Source of the DNA: Silene noctiflora
Taxonomy: Eukaryota > Streptophyta > Magnoliopsida > Caryophyllales > Caryophyllaceae
Length of the DNA: 64,000 bases
Direction: 5' to 3'
NCBI GenBank assembly: GCA_009801015.1
Contig: VHZZ01000664.1
Location: 87,008 to 151,007 of the forward strand
The position numbers and the translations under genes were made by a program. Shown one piece after another: positions 37,001 to 49,800 of the stretch (positions are counted from its first letter, which is position 1; each line of letters starts with the position of its first letter). The notes beneath the pieces are model-generated. The model made no database searches. It was not told where the DNA came from and was given only the letters and a program-made list of their open reading frames with translations.

Positions 37001-38965
37001 TATTTTATCCCTTGTTAAGTAACATTATATGAAAACTAAGGTGGTATATGTACATGTAAATTCTTCAAGAGAAGGGGTAATAATGATAAATCATCAATAG
37101 ATCTTTAATATGATCTTTTATCAAATGGGGACAATATAAATGGAACAAAGGGAGTAGTAGTCATCACAGAATTTTGTGTAAAAGAGTAAACTTGTGCATT
37201 TAGGCCTTGTTTGGATGGCAATGTAGAAGGGAAAGAAAAGGGAGGGGCATAGAGGGAAAGGAAAGGGATGGCGATAGAGGGAAAGGAAAGGGAGAATGGA
37301 GTATAAGTGTTTGGATACAATTTCCCTCCAAATCTTTTCTATGAGAGGTTTTGATTTGCCTTGGAAGAGGGAAAACAGATCTCTCCACATCCCTCCCCCA
37401 TTTGTTATCCAAACAAGGGGTTTTGTGTTCCCCCGAAACCCCCTCATCCAAACAAGGCCTAAAATAATCGGCAATGATTTAAGATTTCAAAGGGAGTAGC
37501 TAAAATATGAAATCCCATAAAGATCACTCCTTTTTTACTTCTTTAAGAGAACTGACATTGTTGAGATATGCTGAAACTTATGTTTACTTAGGTACAAGAG
37601 GATGTAACTAAATCACGATATAGAAACTACCAACTTCATTCCTCCTACTCACTAGTTTATGAGAATGGGAGTAGAAGATGCATTTGGGCATTCCTTTCTA
37701 TAGGTCATAATACATAAAAGCAATGTCTAGGATAAGTCATGGAATTACGTGTAGCATTGCTCTAAATTCTCCTAGAGGACAAGGAATATAATCCTACAAA
37801 ATCCCTCCTTTCAATATTGTATCAATTACAGACTTTTGCAATGATGGTCAAGCGATCAAGCCACTTATCCATCAGTGCCCCATTGAAAGTTGTTGATAGA
37901 AAGGCTCGTAACTTAGCTCACCTGAAGTCTAATAAAATGGCAACCTTAGGCCATGTTCCAATTTATTCCGCAAAGTTCTACTCAACTAGTTCACTCATCT
38001 TTCTCCTATAATCCTTCAGCTATAATTTTGAACGAGTTCTAGATTCCAGTAGTGAGTCATGACATTACTCATTGCCATAGTTCTTTTAGCTAATATTCTG
38101 AACACAGTTCCTTTTCTGCTTACTAGTGTGTCACTCCTATGATAAGCACCAAAATTCCATTGCTCCTTCGATTTTTCTATTATTTTCCTTCCGAAAAATC
38201 ACTTCTTTCTATCTAAAATTTACTACAATATCAATCGTCATACTATGCAAATACACATACTAACTGCACTATCAAAACCTAAACATTACAATAAGCAAAA
38301 TCACAAGATGATCCTCAAATTTAATCAAAACCGCAAAATGCCGGAATAGCGCCAGCATATTCCTCATACTATACAACAAAAATCACGATAACGTTCATCG
38401 AACAACATACAAAAACACGAAAAAAAATCGCTTTTCTAAGAAATCAAGATAACTTTCATCAACTCACCAGCATAATCCCTAGCCATCTCAACCCTAGCAA
38501 CCTCTTTCGCAAGCTCCGGCAACTCCTCCGCCGCCATTTGCTCTCCTCCTCCATCTACAAACACAACAAAACACCAAATTTGAACTAAATCAAACAATCA
38601 ACGCATCAAAAACATCAATTTACACAACAATTCATAAAATTACCTGAATTTGAGTCGAACCTAGAGGATGCGGACTTAAGATCATCAAACCGATGTCGAA
38701 CATGGTGAAAAGCGCCATTAATTTGATCAGAAGAAGAAGCGTAAGAAAGAAGTAATGCTTCGAGGTGACGAGTTAGATCGGCGAGTTTGTGAGTCAATTG
38801 TGAGCACTCGGTGTCGAGTTGAGAGACTCGGTGAGTCGACTCAGAGAGATTGAAGTCGAGTTTGGGAGAGAATGTGGAGTTGAGGAAGGATACAACCGCC
38901 GGAGATAGGGTGGATGTCGCCGGTAAAGTCATCGGCGACGGCGATTGCTGCGACGACGACGACAT
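34073..38965 (-). CDS. RINT1/TIP20 family tethering protein (MAG2 or MAG2-like)
   Basis: Subunit of the NRZ/Dsl1-type tether that captures Golgi-to-ER vesicles at the ER; in plants this is the MAIGO2 complex needed for storage-protein export. Four exons on the minus strand: 38644-38965, 38468-38554, 36068-36168, 34073-35983. The GT-AG borders join in frame to 806 residues, the usual length. The N-terminus is Ser/Pro-rich with heptad-like helices (residues 20-95). Then come AAEELPELAKEVARVEMARD, ETALKLDGLVGEIEDAV and LAILRPQAIADHRTLLSSLG followed by WPPP, as in plant members. The C-terminal RINT1/TIP20 domain ends GEGWMKHNKFRHLSLAEAEK. The wording is closer to Arabidopsis MAG2-like (At1g08400, as I recall) than MAG2. 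Intron 3 (2.3 kb) holds Tourist-like MITEs. Confidence 0.92.
36404..36979. mobile_element. Dimeric Tourist-like (PIF/Harbinger) MITE in RINT1-like intron 3
   Basis: Ends GGGTGCGTTTGGATAGC and, inverted, GGGTGTGTTTGGATTGAGG, flanked by identical TTA at 36401-36403 and 36980-36982, the Tourist rule. Inside are two head-to-tail copies of a roughly 290-bp unit (junction near 36686, CCAAACCTGTGTTTGAATAG). Each has a purine-rich GGAGGGAAAGGGAGG start and a complementary pyrimidine-rich end, so each unit can fold back on itself. Confidence 0.75.
37203..37459. mobile_element. Single Tourist-like MITE in the same intron
   Basis: Perfect ends GGCCTTGTTTGGATGG and CATCCAAACAAGGCC over 257 bp, with TA on both sides. 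The interior purine-rich and pyrimidine-rich arms match the unit of the dimer at 36404-36979. Confidence 0.75.
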
Positions 38966-39082
38966 TGATTGAAGAATTGGTACTTTTTCGATGTTTGATT
39001 GAATTCAATTTTATTGTGGTTTGGGCGATTAATCAGAGTTTTAACCAGAGTTTACAAGTGGTAAGACTGGTAGGAGCACTAG

Positions 39083-39583
39083 TAGAGGTGGCAATCGGGT
39101 CGGATTTGGACCGGGTCAAGTTGAGTCGGGACATATTGGGTTCGGGTCATGTCGGGTCAGCCTACCCTTTCGGGTTGGGTCGGGTTCGGGTCGTTATCGA
39201 GTCGGGTCATTTCGGGTCAAATGATGTGTCGAGTCGGGTCATTATCGGGTCCGGCTACTTCATCGCATTACTACAATTTTTAACCATTAAATTTAGTTTT
39301 TATCCTATTATTTCGTTTAATTACTTCATTATTAGGTCAAACATATCAATCTTAATACAAAATCACTTTCATTTTGATCAAAATTTAGCTTAATAATTGT
39401 TGGGTCATCAATTTAATCGGGTCAGTATCGGGTCAGGTCAATATCAGGTCGGGTTCGGGTATGTGATAATCGGGTCATGTCGGGTTACGGGTCGTCATCA
39501 GGTCGGTTTCGGGTCACAATATTTTCGGGTCCTGTCGGGTCGGGTTTGCTCAGATTCGAGTCGGGTCAGACTTGCCAGCTCTA
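39083..39583. mobile_element. hAT-like MITE rich in GGGTC words
   Basis: Ends TAGAGGTGGCAA and, inverted, TAGAGCTGGCAA. Flanking 8-mers AGCACTAG and AGCAGTAC agree at six of eight positions, suggesting an old hAT-type target duplication. The 501-bp interior is dominated by degenerate TCGGGTCGGGTC repeats and has no coding capacity. Confidence 0.65.
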
Positions 39584-40610
39584 AGCAGTACAATGTGGTC
39601 TGATCAAACTGGTCTACTCAAAGTTTTAGTCGGGTCAGAGTCAGGTCATTGTTAGAGTTTGGAAGCAAATAGAAAGCAAATGGTTTGGATGGTATTGACT
39701 ATGGAGACAGTTTCGCGAGAGTTCTCATCGTAATTGCTAAAGGATAATGGTTTGGATGAGATAATAAATGTCCGGGTAGGATAAGATGAGGACGGGTCAG
39801 GTAATTCGAATTACAAATCAAATACGAGTCCTTTATTCATGTACGGGCTAGGTAAGTTTTACTAGGTCAATTAATTATAATAATGGGTATTTTATTACTC
39901 AACAATTATAAATTGTGAGTAATTGACATGAATAATGACTAATTTATTGACTAATTATAATGTCGGGATGACATTTTTTTGTAATACAATGTACTCCCTC
40001 CTATTAGGCGGAATAAGAGGGAGTATGTTATTATGATTGTTTTGACATTTTTGTTTCCCAAAAGCATAATTGGTAGTTTAGGCCGAAATTATCAAAAATA
40101 AAAAGTCGATAATTTGGAATGTACATTCAAGAAATTTGGATAATTGATTCTTAATCCGAACGGGTCATATTGGTATTAATGGATGTGTGGTGTGTGATCT
40201 GATTCACGATTTTGCTAGGTGAAAGTGGCACTGACAAATTCCCAAAATGTTCTTAAAGGCTTCATCTACATGGATTTTCCGAGAATTAAAACACAAACTA
40301 TTACGGTACAATATGAAAAACGAGAAAATTTAAACGTGCAATCTAACGCTTACAGAAATTCGACTTAGCCATTAGGCTAAGACATTGATTGGTGAAATAA
40401 TTTGGTGAAATAATTATCACAAGTAATCTTCAAGTTACAGGTATCTAATATTTTGCACTCTATTTTCTCTATTAAATATGACACAATTCCCCCCAAAACC
40501 CCCAAAAGAAAAACAAAAAGAAGAAAAAAACAAAAAATTAAGAAGTTAAAAAGGAGGGAACTCTACAAACAAAAGAAAGAAATCCTACAGCTTGAGCAAG
40601 TTGTTGAGTC
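39584..40610. other. Intergenic DNA with a 30-bp Stowaway hairpin
   Basis: No gene is seen. At 39994-40023 a CTCCCTCC...GAGGGAG hairpin is flanked by TA on both sides, a minimal Stowaway remnant. The last 150-200 bp are probably the SIG2 3'UTR. Confidence 0.45.
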
Positions 40611-43600
40611 TTAAGAGTACAAGTATTGTTCCAAATGTTGGGTTGTCTGCTTATTCTTCAACTTCTTAAAAGCAGAAGTCTCAATTTGCCTAATCCGTTC
40701 CCGGCTAACGCCTATCAACTCACCAATCTCTTGCAATGTCTTCGTCCTTCCACCCTCGAGTCCAAACCGCCATCTTATCACCTGACCCTCCTTTTTACTC
40801 AAACCATCGATCACTTTCTCGAGATCCTGCCTCATGAATTCCTTCATAACCAAGTCCTCTGATGTTTTTGCCTCAGGATCCGATATTATTTCCTGGTGTC
40901 AAGTAGAAAAGCTCATGACTCGCAAGAATATGAAGTGAATGTCATCACATTGCTTAAATGAAAGCAAATTCCCATACACGATGGTCTCATGATAACATTA
41001 TCACGCCATATGAGAATTAATATCATTGGAAAGCATTCAACGCATCATACTAGGATAAAATGCATACCGAAGGTTTCAGATTCATATCCAACCCTAACTT
41101 CTGGTCAAGCGACCTTGGAGCCTTCGGGGTCACTAGCACAGCATGTATCCTTCTCAACGTTAACCCTGTCGCCTCTGCCACTTCCTCATCAGTAGGTTCT
41201 CTTCCCTTTTCAGTAAACAGTTTCTTTTTAGCCTCTTTCACTCGATATGTTGCATCAACCATGTGAAACTGCATTAAAGTAAGAAGTATTTTTTAACATT
41301 GATATAATGCCTCTAAACGCATTATGCCCAAAATTAACAAAATTATCCCGTTGCCTGAAAGGCTCCCATAGATGCAAGGCAAGGGGTTTGGATGTACGGC
41401 TGTACGCAATGTTAGTGCAATGCTCAAAACACGACGAAATAGCATTATTGGACTGCCCATGTTGAAAATTGCAGCAATCTGGTCATCCTCCCCATATTCA
41501 TTGGACACACTACATTTTTCTTTATGGGTCATCCAAACAAATTCACTACATTTTTACTTTCGGAAAGATTTTGATGGTGAAATGACAACTTTAACCTCTT
41601 AAAAGTCTATAGCCCCCACAGCCCCACTGTCCATCTACTTGCTTGTACTTATACTATCCATCTGGTTGACATATATACAATTCCCACTTGCCTCTTTCTT
41701 AAAACTTGTGTTATCTCAAAATGTAGTGAATCCAAATCAATATAAAAGTAATACTCCGTATAAGAGCTGATCGATTAGTGAACAAATGCACCATGCCCCT
41801 AATTTCAGATTCCGAAGTACATAATGCATATGGCAGCCGGATTAACTTAATATATTTACAAGTGGAACTTACTGGCAGCCGGATTGTCCTGGACTGATCA
41901 GAAAGAGACTTTCTAACTGACTGTTTGATCCACCAGTGTGCATAAGTTGAGAACTTGAAACCTTTTGAAGCATCAAACTTCTCTGCACCCCTTATAAGTC
42001 CTCGGCATCCTTCCTGCAAGTCAATGAATTTAATTATTTTTACATATAAACGGTTCTAAAGGATAATTCATGTCAGCCGACCCCAAACCATTTTGGGATT
42101 AAGGCTTTGATGTTGTTGCTGTTGTACATAAGCCCGTTTAACTTATCCCAATGTATTTTTGGGACTAAGACGAGAAGACAAATCCTATCTCATTCAAACT
42201 ACGAGAAGGTTAGACAATTTTTTTTCTGGGCAAAAAGCCCAAGGAGAAGCACAATGATAAACTCCGACGCCAAAACTCCATATTACATCATAATGCACAT
42301 CCACGACCACCCAAGACACCATATGGGAAAAAAAAAAAAAAAAAAAAACCTCGTACAAAGCAAAGTTAGTCTCAGAAAATCAAACAGAAGAAAATGTCCA
42401 AAACTGTGCATTTTCACCCATATAAGTAATTAAAGGCCAAGTATAGGTGAACAGAAGGCTGATACCTGAATAAGATCTTGAATATTCATTCCAGTTCCCT
42501 GATAATTTCTGGCAATTGATATGACAAGCCTGATGTTGCTTTTGATCATCTTGTCCTTGCACATGGTACCCTGGTGTATGCGAGTCGTTAGAGTTCTCTG
42601 ATCAATACCAGCAGCAGCTGACCATTGTACAACGGACGGCTCCTTTCCATATTTTTCTTTCAGTTTATCATAGACTCCTTCCAGTCTTAGCAACTCCTGC
42701 AAAATTCGGTACTTTTTTATATTAGTGCATAAGCCCAACCTCTATAACAGAAAAATCAGATAAGTCCACAACCTTGGCATCTTGGAAAGAAATTGACGCC
42801 TTTCCATCAATGCCTAATTGCATTACAAAATACAAATGATGGATTTTTAGACCTCGCTTTCCTCACCCTTGATTTCCAGCTATCATAACAAAGGGCAAAA
42901 AAAGGTCGTTCTTTTGAGCATTGTGGAAAGGAGTTCGTGTTTGTCTGCATGCATTCACCGAGGCTAATCTAGGCGATACCTCAGTGCTCAAGCAGCCCAA
43001 GATTTTGTAACTAGGGGTTTTCTATGTTGTACCATGTGTTTTTCAGATACCAACACGTAACGTTGGTTATTTAGATAATCAAATATATCCTAAACTAAAT
43101 GAATAGTTTTAATCATAACTTAAGTCCTATAATCTATCTCTTTCAAATGTTAAGTTAGTCAACATTGCCACCAACATAGTCAATGTTTACTCCACAATAA
43201 ACAGCCTTCGATGACAAAACTTAACAGTCAAAGACACAAATTATTAATTAAGAACTATCCATTAAGTGTAAGTGCATAATAGATGGTTTTTTTTAATGGG
43301 GGGCATATGTTAGAATTTGGAAAAAACAAGCAGGGACAACATAGAAAATCTCAAAACTATGAAAATAAGCAAAATAATGGAAAATACTTTAACGAGTAAT
43401 TATGTATAAAAAAGGTACTCCTAATTAACGGCCACAGATTCGGCCACACATATTTCTTAACTATAGCATAGTAGGACAAACCTGGATTCCTGCTGACAAC
43501 TTTGTCTCTTCAGAAGCACTAAGAAGCTTGGGAAAGCTGGTACCTCTTCTAAAGTAACGGAATGGATCATTACGGTCCACTTCCTGGACAGACGTGCGCT

Positions 43601-46072
43601 TTTTTCGTCTACTGGAACCCACTTTCAGGGGGACCCCACTAGATACACCCTTTTCAGAAGCCCGTGCTCTTTTAGCCTTTCTCTCTACTTGACGTGTTGA
43701 TCTAACAGCTATGTTTTCAGCAAGTTCTGCCTCCAGGAGTAGAAGCTCCTCTGGAGATGGCTCCAAGTCGTCCGGCTCAAAGTTCGACCACTGTGTGAGG
43801 CTGCCTTCTCTAAGATCATTGTCAGGATTCTCGAAATTTCTCATGTTCCCAAGTTGTTCATTCTCTGACTGTTGACTACCTTTCAGTTGGAGGGGTTGAC
43901 CTTCTGAGAGAACAGGTTGACTGGTGCCACTGCCAGCCATCAATGCTGCGTCCTTTGCAACCTTAGCTGCTGCTCTTGCCAAAGCAAGTGCCTTAGAGGC
44001 AGCTGCAGCAACTGTAGCTTCCTCATTCTCTATTAGGGTTTCTGTCATCAATGTTGAATCAAACTTATCCTGGGAATGAAGAGGCAAACAGGTGTATTAG
44101 GATAAAGAACACTAAGCGATCATAATATCTTAGAATAAAAATGGCCGTATAAATACATTCTAATGACGTACAATTATATCTTAGGATCAGCTATTGAGAC
44201 GAATAGTTATGAGTTTTGTATGCAATTTTACTTGTAATGTCACTAGTGATTGCCCTTGGTAATGGGGAGCTTTACCAGCAAACAGGTGCATTTCTTCATT
44301 TAATCTCTTTACAATTCGCATAAATTTATTATATGGAAATGAAACTTAAAGAAGACAGCAATCGGAAATTAGTGGGAGACATTTCCATGAGTATTGATAT
44401 GAAACAAATAAACTCAAAATATACATAAGTCGTTACCATTCCTCTATTTTTTTAAACTTCATAGTTCATAACCAACACCCGCAAGACTATTAACTTCACT
44501 AAGACCATAGCCAAATTTTGGTGAAGCCATAACACACACATTCATCGCAATGTAATATTACTATGAATATACTCAAATTAATAAAAGATTAAAGAAAAAA
44601 GACCTATCATATACAATGTTTCCATTTCCAATGGAGCCAAAGACGAACTCTTCTTTGGTTCTAGACAACTTTGGAATAAAGAAAAAAAGGCTCAGTGGCT
44701 CACTAAACTGGACGCATCCTTTTATTATGAATTAGTAGTCATTTGATTTCTTGACACAGTTTTCATTATGGTCTACCAAAAAAAAGGTCTCAGTTTTGTT
44801 AAGAGTGTGGTAAGGAAGTGTATATTACACTCCTCGTCCAATTACCCACCATTTGCATATCCCTTAAGACACTGGGGATAACGTTGATGGATGCCAGATA
44901 TACATTGTTGCTCATATGCAGCAATCCCCGTAGACAATGCAATGTGGAAAAATAGAAATTCATCACAGCATATGATTACAGAAGCGAGCTCGCAGCGTAA
45001 TAACAGCAATGAAAAGGCCTCACCTCAGTAGGACTACCCAAAGGGTTTATATATGTCAAAGAACCATAAATAGGAAGTGTACTTGAATTAGACCGAACAT
45101 AAGCCAAATGTAGCTTCTCTATATCAGATTTTGCAGTTTCAGTAGCTGTTAATGGTGGCGGAGAGGTAGACACTGCACAATGAGTGCGAAAACAAACCGT
45201 TTCTCTACTTCTCACTGCACAAATTCATATAACCATGATTAACAATACATCCAACCAAGATACACCCTTGACTCAATAACTATAAAAACAGTGGCATAAT
45301 AGCTGAAACAAAGTATTCCATCCGCTTCTGTGCAATCCACTACATTTTGAACAAATATGTGAGGGGGAGTTTGGAATTTGAAAATGTGGTGAATTGGACC
45401 GAATGGTGGGAGTAATGGGCACTCATACATCATATAACTTTTCAATCAAAAACATCAAATTCAGACATTTGGATCATTATATCAAATAAACACAATACAA
45501 TTAATCATGACTAACAATGAACAAGAACAACATTATCCCATGGCCTCAAGGCTCCTGCAAATTGTGGGGTACGGGGGATCCGATATACACATCCTTACAC
45601 TTTTACTACCAAACCAACACAAAAAGACTGTTTCCGAATGACCCAAGATGAAAATTGAGAGAAGTGCATAGAATGGCTGATAGTTCACATTAAAAAGAAG
45701 CACAACCAGTTTATTGAGCCATTTTGCACCCAATTGAATTAACCAAGATACACCCTTTGACCCAATACTAACAAAAATACTGCAATAATTGCTGAAACAA
45801 AGAAATGGGCATTCATTAATCATACATTCATTCAATCAAATGCATCAAATTCAAACATTTCAATCATTCCACCATATGGGATTATTATGAATACATAAAA
45901 AACTAAAAACCCAATAAAAAAGATTACTTCTTTTAATGTATAACACCATTAACAGCAAATAAAAGCTTGAATTGCAGCAAATAAAGGGGAAAGAAGAGAG
46001 AAAGAAAGCATACAGAATGGGGTAGGATGAAGAATAGAGGAAGGTTGGCATTTGAAGTGTGGTAATAAACAT
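40611..46072 (-). CDS. SIG2: Plastid RNA polymerase sigma factor SIG2
   Basis: Nuclear-encoded sigma-70 factor that directs the plastid-encoded RNA polymerase, in Arabidopsis mainly to plastid tRNA genes. Minus-strand exons that join in frame: 45024-45214, 43482-44069, 42466-42696, 41873-42013, 41068-41268, 40611-40892, giving about 543 residues before exon 1. Visible parts: [10 protein letters not shown] near the N-terminus; the Ala-rich [34 protein letters not shown]; region 2 with [20 protein letters not shown] and [20 protein letters not shown]; region 3 [13 protein letters not shown]; region 4 [20 protein letters not shown]. Exon 1, carrying the transit peptide, is not proven. The best ATG is at 46072 or 46051 ([19 protein letters not shown]), with a donor near 46025. 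The acceptor choice between tgcag and tgag, four bases apart at 45214/45210, decides the frame. Confidence 0.9.
42072..42125 (+). repeat. SINE 3' tail
   Basis: GCCGACCCCAAACCATTTTG followed by GGATTAAGGCTTTGATG and a GTTGTTGCTGTTG tail is the usual 3' end of a widespread plant SINE type. It lies in a SIG2 intron. Confidence 0.55.
45524..45651 (-). repeat. SINE 3' half
   Basis: On the minus strand it reads TCTTGGGTCATTCGGAAACA, then a TAAGGATGTGTATATCGGAT segment, CCCCGTACCCCAC, a GAGGCCATGGGATAATG stretch and a GTTGTTGTTC tail. This matches the plant SINE body and tail. It lies in a SIG2 intron or 5' region. Confidence 0.6.
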
Positions 46073-46842
46073 GTCATTCTTCCTTAAATTCTGCCTTTAT
46101 ACTTTATATTGATGCATCAAAGCTATATATACAGAGGATAAATTACAGGGAAAAGAAAGAGTGGAGAAGAGGTGGGAAATAGATAGATAAAGAGAAAAAG
46201 AAAGATTGATGATATGAATATGATTTTAGAAGGCCGCCCAAATGGATAAGGAAATCGTTGGGGGGTGAAATTTGCTTGGTTCAGCCTCAAATTTCCAAAC
46301 TTTTTTTTCACTTTTACCCGGTAAAATTGACAACCCAAATAATCCGACCTAACATTCAAATTGAAAAACTGGGTATGTCTTGTAAGTCGCTTCGGTTATG
46401 AGTTGAATTAAAACAGTCCGGTCAAATAGATTCTAATTTTATTAGGTAATATCAAATTTTGGTCAATTTATGTTCATGCCGATTCTTTATTGGATCAAAT
46501 TTAAGTTACCATCAAATTGGATTCATAACTTTGAGAAGAGTTACAAACTATTAGAAGTGTCAATTAAATCACCCAAGTTGGTTCTGATTTGGGTTAAGAC
46601 GGTCAAATCATATCAATTATCAAGTTCTAGTAACCGATATGAATTAACACGGTGAAATTATAACGAGTTTTAATTCAAGTTTATATTGAGTTATTAACAT
46701 AAGACAATCCAGCTCAAATAGGATCAAGTTAGTTCCCAGTATCTCCAAATCAACGAGTGGCCAACGGTTAAACCCGGGAAATGAGAGATAGATAGACAAA
46801 CAATGAGTAACACAAACTGAAACATCTCCACTCAAATCCACC
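46073..46842. promoter_or_regulatory. Divergent promoter region between SIG2 and the DUF3754 gene
   Basis: A 770-bp gap separates the best SIG2 start (minus) from the DUF3754 start (plus), so both plastid-directed proteins are probably read from one shared intergenic region. I see no convincing shared operator. The middle (46,200-46,760) carries degenerate CCGG/GGTC words. Confidence 0.5.
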
Positions 46843-49800
46843 ATGTTAGCACCTCCATGCACAACAAGCTTCAAATTCAACCCAAAATGCACTTCTTTTC
46901 ACTCTTCCTATACTCCTCCTGCAATCAATTCCAAACCCATCAAATTCCCTGACACATCTTCCAATCCAATTCCCAATTCCAATAATTTCAATTCAAAACC
47001 CAAGTTAAAGAATGACGATGATCACAACAAGAAGAAAAAGCACCAAAAAATGGAGGATGGTATTTCTCAAATTCAAGTGCCTAGAAATAAACACATCCCT
47101 GTTTCTAAATCACATCTTCTTCATTCTCTTACTACCTTTCTTAGTACTTCTCACCATTTGTCTGATATTGATAATGGTGTTGGCGGTGGCGGTGGCGGTG
47201 GCGATAATGGTGCAGAATCTGTTGTGTCTCAGTTCCTGCTTCTTGCCTCGTATGTTTTATCAAGACAATATTTTGATCGTATTTTTCTTCATTTATTTAT
47301 CTGTTTTTTCTAATGCAACATTGTGAGACGAGGGTTACTACTTACTAGGGATTGGCGTTAGACCTTGCCAAACGGGTCAATCGGGTTGGGTTGATTTTGC
47401 AGGTCTAATTGTTTGTCCCATGAACAATGAAAAATATGAAACTTTTATGTAAAAAGTTTTGATTTTTTTTTTGGTTAGCAACTCTATTGCATTACTAATT
47501 CGCCCGCGTAAACATTCGATATGTTCATGATTATGGTTTGAGCAACTGTTTTGGGTAATTTGAACTTTGAAGACTTGAAGTCAATAGATTGTGATTTATT
47601 ATTGATTATGCAATGGAAAGGTTGGGTCTTTGGAAATTTTGCATTTCTTATGTTTAGGGTAGTTTTTAGTAACGTTGCCTAAGTATGGCCCTTGTTTCTC
47701 GTTTCTAGGCGTCCCATGTTCGTGCTCATTTCTTTGTTTCGACCATCATTGAAGTTGTATTTCTCGTCTCTTGTGTGTAGATGTTTGGACTCAATTATTC
47801 ATGCTGAGCATAAAAGCATTTTGGAAGAAATGCGAGCTGATTACTTTTCTTCTCATTCTGTGACAAATGAGGAGGATTTGCCTCTTGCCGGACTTGAAAA
47901 GGAGGGTCAAGCTGATAATGTGAAGAATGTTGATTTTGTTGATGATCGAGGGAATGGGAGTGCATCTACTAGTAAAGATGGAAAGTTGGGGTTAGAGGAT
48001 CAAATGTCTTTTCTGAATGGTTTCGACTTAAGGCAATTGTTTGCTTCAGCAGCTGCTAGTTCCCAGCAGGATCTTCAGGAAAAATCCAGGTAGATATCTT
48101 CAATTGCTTTGTGTTACACTGTTACTTAATCGTAGTTATGGAGCCTAATTGTTTTGTATTATGGATGGGGGAAATTGGATAGTCTGTCCACGACTTCATG
48201 TTGAATGCTATACATTTTTGGAATCCCCTCTCCTGATATAGAAATGGCGATGTATTTTCAACATCGATTATCAGACGCGAAAAGAAAAAGAGCTCCTGTA
48301 CTTTCAACATAATCAAACTGATTGAAATCCATCATTATATACCCTACCCTTTCTCTTGCCTTATTTTAAGTGGCAAACACTGGCACATTCTTGTAAGCTC
48401 CCTGCTGTACTTTGACAGGTTATAATGAGATGTGGGTGGGTCATCTTTTTATATTAGTTAGAAGTTGATGTGCCAATATTTTGTCACGGTTTCTGTTAGA
48501 TATTTAAGTGGGATCTTCTGATCGGTCAGACAAAATTGACTCAGAACTCGTTTTACAGTATCCTGTTTGATTATGAGTAGCTCCTGTATAGATTGATGGT
48601 AGCAAGTCACTGCTAGTATATTGTATGTTTTGGTGAACAAAATATGGATTATCTGTTTTTTGTTATTGTATGTTTGTCATTGTTGATGAAATAATCCCGT
48701 CTTCAGGCAACATGAACTTACTGTGCAGTACTTCTGAAGTTGCAGCTGCCACTCGGTTTCAACGGTCTTTCATGAAGCTTCTCCAGGATGCACAATTTGA
48801 AGAGCTTTCTACAAGGGATTTGATGATGACATCGGCACTAAATACTGATTATCTCCTTACGTTACCGGTATATGTTGATTGGAAGAGAGCTTCGGAGTCC
48901 AATGCAATTATATTCAGGTGACTTTTATTGAGATTATGCGTCTTGTTGCATTTTATATACTCACATTCTGCAGGCATTGCAAGTCCAAAGGTATAAAGAG
49001 GGTTGGGGCTTATTATGAGCGGAAGGATCCATTATTCCCTTCTTTTCTGCTAATGTCTAATAGTGAGCTTCGACAATAGTCACGCTCAAGTTTCGTTATT
49101 TCTTCATTTTACAATAATAACGAGAGATTTGTACCCAAAAAAACAAAAAAACAAAAACAATACTCCGTAATAATGAGAGAAAATACACACTGATAGAATT
49201 TGGTAAAAGCTTTCCATATTTCCAATGGAGCCAAAGACTCAATAACTCTTTGGTGCTGGATTATGATGGAATAAATCAAAACGGCTCACTAAAGTGACTG
49301 CGGTTCTTGCTCTTGTGAAGTAGCGCTTCTTTGATTTTGTTCTCGAAGCAATTTTCTTCCCGGGTCATTCGGAAACAGCCTCTTTGTGTTGCTAAAACAA
49401 GGGAATTTGGTTAAAGCTTATGGTTGAAAGCCCTTCCTTTGAGAACGTTAAGCATTTCGGTCATCCTTCTTTATTGAGTATCTTTTTCTCCAATCTTATT
49501 CCAACGCCAACTTTATGAAAAGATTTATGGAAAAGAGGATAACTTTGTCGCTGATGGAGGTGAATGTTGCACTCTTTTTTTTGAGATATGAAATTTTAAC
49601 TCATGAATGTTTTTGTTGTGTTCTTAGGCGGGGCTACAGTACGGAGAAGGAGAAAGGGCTGCTCATTGTAGAAAAGCTGGATTATTTACAGTCCAAAGTT
49701 CTCCGGGCAGTTTTTGGTCTCGTATCAAAACCGCTGATTCAAATTGGGGTCTGGATAAAAGAGGTAGTTATTTCTTGTACCTAAGATCAGCATTATAGCT

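Noticed and set aside
48918-49079. Possible extra exon of the DUF3754 gene (HCKSKGIKRVGAYYERK)
   Set aside because: Exon 48729-48917 joins directly to 49628 through FR|RGYSTEKEKG, matching the family. The extra frame ends in a stop and interrupts the conserved text.
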